Assembly (NCBI GenBank): GCA_023264215.1
Contig: JALQSY010000027.1
Location: 1 to 15,293, forward strand
Direction of reading: 5' to 3'
Origin: Candidatus Nanopelagicales bacterium
GTDB taxonomy: Bacteria > Actinomycetota > Actinomycetes > S36-B12
Length of the DNA stretch: 15,293 bases
Shown here one piece after another: positions 6,908 through 13,383 of this stretch (position 1 is the stretch's first letter; each line of letters starts with the position of its first letter). Under the pieces are notes generated by a model. The model did not search any database and was not told where the DNA came from. It saw only the letters and a list, made by a program, of their open reading frames with translations. A program made the position numbers and the translations under genes.

Positions 6908-8580
6908 TGCGGCCGCCCGATCCCGAGCGGTGGCTGGACGACGACCCCGACCCGGTCACGCGTGACGAACTGCGCGCACTGATCGACGCCGCTGCCGCGG
7001 GGGACGTGGTCGCGCGCGCGGAGCTGGCCGATGCGTTTCGCGGGCCCCTGACCTTCGGGACAGCAGGCCTACGCGGCCGCATGGGTCCCGGCCCGCATCG
7101 GATGAACCGCGTCACCGTGTCGCGCGCGGCGGCGGGCATCGCGGCGTACCTCCTCGTGCGCACCGAGCACCCCGCAGCGGTCATCGGGTTCGACGGCCGG
7201 CACCGCTCGGCGGACTTCGCCCGCGACTGCGCCCAGGTGCTGGCGGGTGCCGGCGTGAAGGCCCTCGTCCTGCCCCGGCCGCTGCCGACGCCGGTGCTCG
7301 CCTTCGCGGTCCGCGCCCTCGGCGTCGACGCGGGGCTCATGGTGACCGCCAGCCACAACCCGGCCCAGGACAACGGGCTGAAGGTCTACCTCGGCGACGG
7401 CCGCCAGATCGTGCCGCCAGCGGACGTCGAGATCGCGGGCCTGATCGATGCCGTGGGCCCGGTGCGCGACCTGCCGCGCTCGGACGAGCACCTCACCCTC
7501 GGCGACGACATCGTCGAGCAGTACATCGACCAGGCCTCGCGCGTGCCGCAGCGCGACACTCCGCGCGACGTGGTGAGCCTGCACACCGCAATGCACGGGG
7601 TCGGGGCAACCGTCCTGCGGGATGCCGCCGTCCGAGCCGGATTCCCCGCGCCCTACTCCGTGGCGGAGCAGGAGCTGCCGGACCCCGACTTCCCCACGGT
7701 GGCCTTCCCCAACCCGGAGGAGCCGGGGGCGCTGGACCTCGCCATCGCCGAGGGGCGCCGGGTCAACGTCGACGTGATCATCGCGACGGATCCCGACGCG
7801 GACCGCTGCGCCCTCGTCGTCGGCGTCCCCCACGGCCGGCCCTCGCACGCGGACACCCGCCCCCCGGGCGAGTGGGTCGCGCTCAGCGGCGACGAGGTCG
7901 GGTGGCTGCTGGGCTGGTGGCTGCTGCGCCGAGGCGGATTCAGCGGTGCCATGGCCAACTCGGTCGTCTCCTCGACGATGCTGCGTGCGATCGCGGAGGA
8001 CGCAGGCCTGCCGTTCGCCGAGACGTTGACAGGGTTCAAGTGGATCTCGCGCGTGCCCGACCTGGGATTCGGCTATGAGGAGGCCCTCGGTTACTGCGTC
8101 GACCCTCGGCACGTTGCCGACAAGGACGGGATCACCGCAGCACTGCTCGCCCTGGAGCTGGTGGCTGCACTGAATGCGGAGGGGCGCACGGTCTTCGACG
8201 TCCTCGATGAACTCGCGCTGCGTCACGGCGTGCACGCGACCCGACAACTGTCGATACGCCTGCCGAGCGTCGAGGCGATCAGCGATGCGGTCACGTCTCT
8301 GCGGGCGGATCCGCCGCGCAGCCTCGGCGAACTGCCGGTCGAGGAAGCCGTCGACCTGACCGTGGGCTACCGGGGCCTGCCGCCGACCGACGGGATCATG
8401 CTTCGACTCCCCGGGGCGCGCGTCATCGTGCGCCCGAGCGGCACCGAGCCCAAGGTGAAGTGCTATCTCGAGGTGATCCGCGCGGTCGATGGCGCAGGCC
8501 TAGCGATCGCGCGCGAGCGCGCCGAGGAGACCGTGGACCTGCTCGCTTCGTCGCTCTCCGCAGAGCTGGCGATCCCCTGA
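6907..8580 (+). CDS. pmmB: Phospho-sugar mutase (PMM/PGM family), likely acting as phosphopentomutase
   Basis: The 557-residue alpha-D-phosphohexomutase has the family's four landmarks: FGTAGLRG (50-57); TASHNP (147-152) with catalytic phospho-Ser149; the metal loop DPDADR (295-300); and the phosphate-binding RPSGTEPK (509-516), with sugar-binding GYEEALGY at 389-396. Length and spacing match the PGM2-like subgroup, whose members interconvert (deoxy)ribose-1- and -5-phosphate as well as hexose phosphates. Position between PNP and deoC makes phosphopentomutase activity the likely role, and no DeoB-type mutase is present in the window. ATG 6907 overlaps the PNP stop by one base. The open frame extends far upstream through the PNP gene, but the first FGTAGLRG motif lies at the usual distance from this ATG. 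Only weak purine-rich sequence precedes it, so coupling probably drives translation. Confidence 0.9.
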   Translation: MRPPDPERWLDDDPDPVTRDELRALIDAAAAGDVVARAELADAFRGPLTFGTAGLRGRMGPGPHRMNRVTVSRAAAGIAAYLLVRTEHPAAVIGFDGRHRSADFARDCAQVLAGAGVKALVLPRPLPTPVLAFAVRALGVDAGLMVTASHNPAQDNGLKVYLGDGRQIVPPADVEIAGLIDAVGPVRDLPRSDEHLTLGDDIVEQYIDQASRVPQRDTPRDVVSLHTAMHGVGATVLRDAAVRAGFPAPYSVAEQELPDPDFPTVAFPNPEEPGALDLAIAEGRRVNVDVIIATDPDADRCALVVGVPHGRPSHADTRPPGEWVALSGDEVGWLLGWWLLRRGGFSGAMANSVVSSTMLRAIAEDAGLPFAETLTGFKWISRVPDLGFGYEEALGYCVDPRHVADKDGITAALLALELVAALNAEGRTVFDVLDELALRHGVHATRQLSIRLPSVEAISDAVTSLRADPPRSLGELPVEEAVDLTVGYRGLPPTDGIMLRLPGARVIVRPSGTEPKVKCYLEVIRAVDGAGLAIARERAEETVDLLASSLSAELAIP

Positions 8581-8726
8581 CCCGCGAGCAGAGCAGCCTC
8601 GAGAAGGCCGGATTCCTGCGCGAGGGAGTGCTCCACGGCGCCCAGTCGCGCGCGGACGGGCAGCACGACCTGGTGATGCACGCGCGAGTCCGGGACGCAG
8701 AGGCGCCGACTACGCTGGCAGGGTGA
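8580..8726 (+). pseudogene. C-terminal remnant of a GNAT acetyltransferase (RimJ/RimL-like)
   Basis: Between the mutase stop and deoC an open frame reads TREQSSLEKAGFLREGVLHG at its start and ends with DLVMHARVRD and a short tail. The pattern S-x-x-x-L-E-K-A-G-F-x-x-E-G-V-L followed by D-L-V-M is the last acetyl-CoA-binding motif and final strand of GNAT N-acetyltransferases. Only about 45 residues of a normal 170-190 remain, and the frame upstream runs into the mutase coding sequence with no GNAT similarity, so the N-terminal three quarters are gone. Its TGA at 8724-8726 overlaps the deoC start as GTGA, the arrangement of translationally coupled neighbours. I infer an intact acetyltransferase gene once lay here and was deleted up to the mutase stop. 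Confidence 0.55.
8711..8716 (+). promoter_or_regulatory. -10 box TACGCT of deoC (leaderless)
   Basis: TACGCT ends six bases before GTG 8723; the intervening GGCAGG contains an AGG but lies too close to the start to be a normal Shine-Dalgarno. The box is inside the acetyltransferase remnant. It would give deoC and the two aldehyde dehydrogenase genes their own transcript in addition to read-through from PNP. Confidence 0.5.
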
Positions 8727-9664
8727 CCTCACTCGTCGCGCCCGCCGACATCACGTCGAGCAACGCAGCGCTGCGCCGCTACCTCCACGGCCTGCCCGGC
8801 GTGGACCAGGTCGGAGCGGAGGGCCGCGCGGCGATGCTGGCGACGCGGTCGATCAAGGCATCGAGCAAGGAGCGTGCGCTGGACCTGGCGATCTCGATGA
8901 TCGACCTCACCACGCTCGAGGGCATGGACACACCGGGCAAAGTACGCGCCCTGTGCGCCAAGGCACTGCGTCCGGATCCGGCCGATCCGACCACCCCGCA
9001 CGTCGCCGCGGTGTGCGTCTACGGCGACATGGCCCACATCGCGCGCGATGCCGTCGGGGACTCGCTCCACGTCGCGGCTGTCGCGACCGCGTTCCCCTCC
9101 GGGCGCGCGAGCCTGGCGGTCAAGCTCGCCGACACGCGCGATGCCGTGGCCAATGGCGCTGACGAGATCGACATGGTCATCGACCGCGGCGCCTTCCTCT
9201 CCGGTCGATACCTCGATGTCTACGACGAGATCGTTGCCGTCAAGGAGAGCTGCGGCACGGCACACCTCAAGGTCATCTTCGAGACCGGGGAGCTGCGCAC
9301 CTACGACAACGTGCGGCGCGCATCCTTCCTCGCGATGCTGGCCGGCGCCGACTTCATCAAGACATCGACGGGCAAGGTCAGCCCCGCGGCCACCCTGCCC
9401 GTCACACTCATCCTGCTCGAGGCGGTGCGCGACTGGCACCGGCAGACCGGGACCAGGGTCGGGGTCAAGCCCGCGGGCGGGATCCGCACAGCCAAGGACG
9501 CGATCCGCTACCTCGTGATGGTCAACGAGGTGTGCGGTGAGGCGTGGCTGACCCCCGACCTCTTCCGCTTCGGCGCCTCTGCCCTGCTCAACGACCTGCT
9601 GCTCCAGCGACAGCGCATGCGCACCGGCCACTACTCCGGCCCCGACTACGTCACGATCGACTAG
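8723..9664 (+). CDS. deoC: Deoxyribose-phosphate aldolase
   Basis: The 313-residue class I aldolase splits 2-deoxyribose-5-phosphate into acetaldehyde and glyceraldehyde-3-phosphate in the cytoplasm. The Schiff-base lysine is Lys213 in FIKTSTGK (211-218). The second active-site lysine is Lys249 in GVKPAGGIR (247-255), and the proton-relay Asp is Asp150 in DEIDMVID (147-154). SMIDLTTLEGMDT (58-70) forms the first strand. It is longer than E. coli DeoC (about 260) and, like the human-type DERA and actinobacterial homologues, has an N-terminal extension and a tail ending SGPDYVTID. GTG 8723 matches the leaderless promoter. It precedes the aldehyde dehydrogenase by eight bases, so acetaldehyde made here probably feeds that enzyme. 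Confidence 0.93.
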   Translation: MTSLVAPADITSSNAALRRYLHGLPGVDQVGAEGRAAMLATRSIKASSKERALDLAISMIDLTTLEGMDTPGKVRALCAKALRPDPADPTTPHVAAVCVYGDMAHIARDAVGDSLHVAAVATAFPSGRASLAVKLADTRDAVANGADEIDMVIDRGAFLSGRYLDVYDEIVAVKESCGTAHLKVIFETGELRTYDNVRRASFLAMLAGADFIKTSTGKVSPAATLPVTLILLEAVRDWHRQTGTRVGVKPAGGIRTAKDAIRYLVMVNEVCGEAWLTPDLFRFGASALLNDLLLQRQRMRTGHYSGPDYVTID

Positions 9665-9666
9665 GA
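9663..9666 (+). promoter_or_regulatory. Ribosome binding site AGGA for aldehyde dehydrogenase
   Basis: AGGA overlaps the deoC TAG stop and lies six bases before ATG 9673. It decides this start over the much longer upstream open frame, which runs inside deoC. Its presence contrasts with the leaderless genes. Confidence 0.6.
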
Positions 9667-9672
9667 CACGCC

Positions 9673-11109
9673 ATGGCCTTCGACTACGCACCCGCGCCCG
9701 AGTCACGCTCGGTCGTCGACATCGCCTCGCACTACGGCCTGTTCATCGACGGCGACTTCGTCGAGACGATCGACGGAACGACGTTCAAGACGGTCAACCC
9801 GGCTACCGAGGAGGTCCTCACCGAGGTCACGGAGGCCGGAGCGGCAGACGTCGAACGCGCGGTCAAGGCCGCCCGCGCGGCGTACAAGCAGACCTGGTCC
9901 AAGATGCCCGGCCGCGAGCGCGCGAAGTACCTCTACCGCATCGCGCGCATCATCCAGGAGCGCTCGCGCGAGCTTGCGGTCCTGGAGACCCTCGACAACG
10001 GCAAGCCGATCCGGGAGTCGCGAGATGTCGACATCCCCCTCGTCGCTGCCCACTTCTTCTACCACGCGGGCTGGGCCGACAAGATCGCCTACGCCGGATA
10101 CGGCGACAAGCCCTACGGCGTGGCCGGCCAGATCATCCCGTGGAACTTCCCCCTGCTCATGCTCGCGTGGAAGGTGGCGCCCGCACTCGCATGCGGCAAC
10201 ACCGTCGTCCTCAAGCCCGCCGAGACCACGCCCCTCACCGCACTGGCTTTCGCCGACATCTGCCGCCAGGCCGAGCTCCCTCCCGGCGTGGTCAACATCC
10301 TCACGGGCGCCGGCCAGACCGGTCGCCTCCTGGTGGAGTCACCGGGCATCGACAAGGTGGCCTTCACCGGCTCCACGGAGGTCGGCAGGCAGATCCAGCG
10401 GGCCGTGGCCGGCACGCGCAAGGGACTCACCCTCGAGCTCGGCGGCAAGGCCGCCAACATCGTCTTCGACGACGCCCCGATCGACGAAGCGGTCGAGGGC
10501 ATCGTCAACGGCATCTTCTTCAACCAGGGTCACGTCTGCTGTGCTGGATCCCGGCTGCTCGTCCAGGAATCCGTCCAGGACGAGGTGCTCGACGCGCTGA
10601 AGCGGCGGCTTGCCACGTTGCGCCTGGGCGACCCGATGGACAAGAACACCGATATCGGTGCGATCAACTCCGCCGAGCAGCGCGCCCGCATCGAGGACCT
10701 CGTCGCGTCCGGTGAGGATGAGGGCGCTGATCGCTGGTCGTCGCCCTGCCCCATCCCGGACCGCGGCTGGTGGTTCCCGCCCACCGTGTTCACGGGCGTC
10801 ACGCAGGCGCACCGCATCGCCCGCGAGGAGATCTTCGGTCCGGTGCTCTCCGTCCTGACGTTTCGCACACCCGACGAGGCCATCGAGAAGGCCAACAACA
10901 CCCCGTTCGGCCTCTCCGCGGGGATCTGGACCGAGAAGGGCTCGCGCATCCTGTGGATGGCATCGCGACTGCGCGCAGGCGTCATCTGGGCCAACACCTT
11001 CAACAGATTCGATCCGGCGTCGCCGTTCGGCGGATACAAGGAGTCCGGCTTCGGTCGCGAGGGCGGCCGTCAGGGTCTGGCGGCGTACCTGAAGCAGGAG
11101 GTCGTGTGA
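9673..11109 (+). CDS. NAD(P)-dependent aldehyde dehydrogenase
   Basis: The 478-residue protein is a complete ALDH-superfamily enzyme oxidising an aldehyde to its carboxylate. Motifs are GQIIPWNFP (152-160, Asn158 stabilising the oxyanion), LKPAE (180-184, Lys181 for the cofactor), the Rossmann glycine motif FTGSTEVG (231-238), and LELGGK (254-259) with general base Glu255. NQGHVCCAGSR (284-294) carries the nucleophile Cys289, and EEIFGPV (385-391) and PFGGYKESGFGRE (451-463) complete the set. All catalytic residues are present. The chain length is typical. Because it directly follows deoC, acetaldehyde is the most likely physiological substrate, giving acetate; this is inference from context. 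The stop TGA overlaps the next gene's ATG by one base. Confidence 0.92.
   Translation: MAFDYAPAPESRSVVDIASHYGLFIDGDFVETIDGTTFKTVNPATEEVLTEVTEAGAADVERAVKAARAAYKQTWSKMPGRERAKYLYRIARIIQERSRELAVLETLDNGKPIRESRDVDIPLVAAHFFYHAGWADKIAYAGYGDKPYGVAGQIIPWNFPLLMLAWKVAPALACGNTVVLKPAETTPLTALAFADICRQAELPPGVVNILTGAGQTGRLLVESPGIDKVAFTGSTEVGRQIQRAVAGTRKGLTLELGGKAANIVFDDAPIDEAVEGIVNGIFFNQGHVCCAGSRLLVQESVQDEVLDALKRRLATLRLGDPMDKNTDIGAINSAEQRARIEDLVASGEDEGADRWSSPCPIPDRGWWFPPTVFTGVTQAHRIAREEIFGPVLSVLTFRTPDEAIEKANNTPFGLSAGIWTEKGSRILWMASRLRAGVIWANTFNRFDPASPFGGYKESGFGREGGRQGLAAYLKQEVV
11096..11101 (+). promoter_or_regulatory. Ribosome binding site AGGAGG for the truncated ALDH homologue
   Basis: A perfect AGGAGG lies inside the end of the preceding gene, seven bases before ATG 11109. 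It fixes the start of the short aldehyde dehydrogenase homologue and is the strongest Shine-Dalgarno I see in the window. Confidence 0.75.
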
Positions 11110-11978
11110 TGGAGGGCCGGCTCGACGTGCGCAAGACGTACAAGCTCTTCATCGGCGGGGCCTTCCCGCGTAGCGAGAGCGGCCGCACCTACGCCGTGGC
11201 CGATGCCAAGGGTCGATTCATGGCCAACGCCTCGCTCGCCTCCCGCAAGGATGCACGCGACGCCGTGCTCGCGGCGCGCGCCGCGCAGGGCGGCTGGTGG
11301 AACGCCACCGCCTACAACCGCGGTCAGGTGATCTATCGCATCGCCGAGATGCTCGAGGGGCGGCGTGCGCAGTTCGAGGATGTCATCGAGCGCTCCGAGG
11401 GGGTCTCGGCTCGCCGTGCCGGCGCGCAGGTGGATGCCAGCATCGACCGCTGGGTCTGGTATGCCGGCTGGTCGGACAAGCTGGCCCAGGTCCTGGGGTC
11501 GACCAACCCCGTGGCGGGTCCGTACTTCAACTTCTCGGTGCCCGAGCCGACCGGGGTCGTCGCCGCCGTCGCCCCGCAGCGCCCCTCGCTGCTCGGCCTG
11601 GTCAGCGTGGTCGCACCGATCATCGTGAGCGGCAACACCTGCGTGGCGATCGCGTCCGCCGAGTGCCCCCTGCCGGCCATCACCCTCGCCGAGGTCCTGG
11701 CCACATCGGATCTGCCGGGCGGAGTGGTCAACATCCTGACCGGTGCGACCGGGGAGATCGGCCCGTGGCTTGCCTCGCACGCCGACGTCAACGCACTGGA
11801 TCTCAGTGGGATCGCCGATGACGCGGTGGCGACGGAGATGGCGGTTGCCGCAGCCGACACGATCAAGCGCGTCCTGCCGCCACCGACGTCGACCCCCGAT
11901 TGGTCCGACGATCCCGGGCTCGGGCATATCCGCGCCTTCGTCGAGACGACGACGGTCTGGCACCCGCAGGGCATCTGA
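11109..11978 (+). CDS. Truncated aldehyde dehydrogenase homologue lacking the catalytic domain
   Basis: The 289-residue protein aligns with the N-terminal half of the preceding aldehyde dehydrogenase: YKLFIGGAFPRSESGRTYAV near residues 11-30, DRWVWYAGWSDKLAQVLGS at 113-131, and the strong match LPGGVVNILTG at 202-212. It stops shortly after the Rossmann domain. The oxyanion-hole segment reads VAPQRPS (154-160) instead of IIPWNFP, the cofactor KPAE is replaced by ASAE, FTGSTEVG by a divergent LDLSGIAD, and ELGGK and the catalytic Cys are absent. The last 40 residues are unlike ALDH. It cannot be an aldehyde dehydrogenase alone. A strong ribosome binding site, stop-start overlap and uninterrupted frame argue for a functional pseudoenzyme, perhaps a partner subunit of the complete enzyme, rather than a decaying gene. 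Confidence 0.8.
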   Translation: MEGRLDVRKTYKLFIGGAFPRSESGRTYAVADAKGRFMANASLASRKDARDAVLAARAAQGGWWNATAYNRGQVIYRIAEMLEGRRAQFEDVIERSEGVSARRAGAQVDASIDRWVWYAGWSDKLAQVLGSTNPVAGPYFNFSVPEPTGVVAAVAPQRPSLLGLVSVVAPIIVSGNTCVAIASAECPLPAITLAEVLATSDLPGGVVNILTGATGEIGPWLASHADVNALDLSGIADDAVATEMAVAAADTIKRVLPPPTSTPDWSDDPGLGHIRAFVETTTVWHPQGI

Positions 11979-12009
11979 CGGCATCCTGGCCGCGCACCGC
12001 CCCGGGGCC

Positions 12010-12291
12010 CTAGTCCTCCGAGTGCTTCTTGCGCCACCTCACGACGGCCGCCACCCCGATGACGGCGACGGCGGTGACGCCGAGCACGATCGCGACCCGC
12101 GGCGCCCACCTCTTGGAGGACTCGATGGCGTCGGCCGCCTGGACGAGCACCTCATCGGCCTTCTCCAGGACGTCGTCGGCGATGCCGAGGACCGACTCGG
12201 TCTGCTCCAGGGCACCGCGCAGCCGACCCAGGCCGTCGCGGACCCCTTCGACGTTGGCTGCCGATGACTGCAACTGCTCCACGATGCTCAT
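12010..12291 (-). CDS. Small C-terminally anchored membrane protein, unknown function
   Basis: The 93-residue protein has a soluble, largely helical N-terminal part (1-60) with leucine/valine-spaced charged stretches such as LRGALEQTESVLGIADDVLE (24-43), which could form a coiled coil. One transmembrane helix lies at about 65-84 and a basic tail RWRKKH follows. No signal peptide is present, so the N-terminus is probably cytoplasmic. I do not recognise a family. It starts nine bases after the adenosine deaminase stop, with a leaderless-type -10 box overlapping that stop, and its stop lies 31 bases from that of the convergent truncated aldehyde dehydrogenase homologue. The composition and complete frame fit a real gene. 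Confidence 0.72.
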   Translation of the reverse strand: MSIVEQLQSSAANVEGVRDGLGRLRGALEQTESVLGIADDVLEKADEVLVQAADAIESSKRWAPRVAIVLGVTAVAVIGVAAVVRWRKKHSED

Positions 12292-12297
12292 GCGGCG

Positions 12298-12303
12298 ACC
12301 CTA
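12298..12303 (-). promoter_or_regulatory. -10 box TAGGGT overlapping the add stop codon
   Basis: On the minus strand TAGGGT ends six bases before the ATG of the small membrane protein. Its first three bases are the TAG stop codon of adenosine deaminase. No Shine-Dalgarno is present in the gap. Confidence 0.5.
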
Positions 12304-13371
12304 CGCTCCTGCGGCGGCGTACGCCGGCTTGATGACGTCATCGATCAGGGCAAGACGCCGGTCAAAGGGGATGAAGGCGCTCTTCATGGCGTTGACGGTC
12401 AACCACCTCATCTGCTGCGCGCCCCAGCCGAAGGCCTCGCTGACGGCGAGCATCTCCTGGGTCATGGACGTCCCCGACATCAGTCGGTTGTCGGTGTTGA
12501 TGGTGACGCGGAATCTCAGGTCGGACAGCAGGCCGATGGGGTGCTCCGCGATGCTCGCCGCCGCTCCGGTCATGACGTTGGAGGTGGGGCACAGCTCGAG
12601 TGGGATCCGCCGATCCCGCACGTACGCCGCAAGCGGGCCCAGGTGGACGGTGCCGTCGGGGCGGCGCTCGATGTCGTCGACGATCCGGACGCCGTGCCCG
12701 AGGCGATCGGCCCCGCACCACTGGATCGCCTCCCAGATGCTGGGCAGCCCGAAGGCCTCGCCCGCATGGATCGTGAAGTGCGCGTTCTCGCGGCGCAGGT
12801 ACTCGAAGGCATCCAGGTGCCGCGTGGGGGGATACCCCGCCTCGCGTCCAGCGATGTCGAAGCCCACCACCCCTCGATCGCGGTACTCGACCGTGAGCTC
12901 GGCGATCTCGCGGCTCTTGGCAGCGGTGCGCATCGCCGTGAGCAGCGTGCCGACCGTGATGCCCGTCTCGCGCGAGCCCTCGCGGAAGCCATCGAGGACG
13001 GCGTCGACCACCTCGTGCAGGCTCATGCCCCGCTGGGTGTGCAACTCCGGGGCGAAGCGGACCTCCGCGTAGACGACGCCGTCCGCTGCCAGGTCCTCGG
13101 CGCACTCACGGGCGACGCGGGCAAGTGCCTCCGGAGTCTGCATGACCCCGACGGTGTGCTGGAACGTCTCGAGGTAGCGATCGAGCGAGCCCGAGTCGGC
13201 AGCGGACCTGAACCACGCGGCCAAGGCGATCGGATCGCTCTCGGGCAGATCGCCGTAGCCGGTCTCGGCAGCGAGATCGGCCACGGTGGCGGGGCGCAGT
13301 CCGCCGTCGAGATGGTCGTGCAGGAGCACCTTCGGGAGCGAGCGGATCGTCTCCTCGCTCAGCGCGGCCAT
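12301..13371 (-). CDS. add: Adenosine deaminase
   Basis: The 356-residue metal-dependent amidohydrolase deaminates adenosine and 2'-deoxyadenosine to (deoxy)inosine with release of ammonia, supplying substrate for PNP. The zinc-ligand pair HDH is at 18-20 in [22 protein letters not shown] at 202-211 contains the zinc-binding His202 and catalytic Glu205, and LGHGVRI at 224-230 holds His226. The C-terminal metal Asp is Asp294 in [16 protein letters not shown]; where many ADAs have two Asp, this one has Asp-Asn, a variant I also recall from mycobacterial ADA. Length is normal. ATG 13371 is supported by a -10 box and the position of HDH. The gene lies nine bases after the glutamate dehydrogenase stop on the same strand. 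Confidence 0.93.
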   Translation of the reverse strand: MAALSEETIRSLPKVLLHDHLDGGLRPATVADLAAETGYGDLPESDPIALAAWFRSAADSGSLDRYLETFQHTVGVMQTPEALARVARECAEDLAADGVVYAEVRFAPELHTQRGMSLHEVVDAVLDGFREGSRETGITVGTLLTAMRTAAKSREIAELTVEYRDRGVVGFDIAGREAGYPPTRHLDAFEYLRRENAHFTIHAGEAFGLPSIWEAIQWCGADRLGHGVRIVDDIERRPDGTVHLGPLAAYVRDRRIPLELCPTSNVMTGAAASIAEHPIGLLSDLRFRVTINTDNRLMSGTSMTQEMLAVSEAFGWGAQQMRWLTVNAMKSAFIPFDRRLALIDDVIKPAYAAAGA

Positions 13372-13377
13372 GAGCCG

Positions 13378-13383
13378 AACCTA
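13378..13383 (-). promoter_or_regulatory. -10 box TAGGTT overlapping the gdh stop codon
   Basis: TAGGTT on the minus strand ends six bases (CGGCTC) before ATG 13371 of adenosine deaminase. Its first three bases are the TAG stop of glutamate dehydrogenase. No Shine-Dalgarno is seen, so adenosine deaminase is probably made from a leaderless mRNA of its own. Confidence 0.5.

Noticed and set aside
11979..12009. GC-rich palindromic bases (CCCCGGGG, GGGCCC) between convergent genes, considered as a terminator
   Set aside because: The palindromes are only six to eight bases with no loop and no T-run; not enough to call a terminator.
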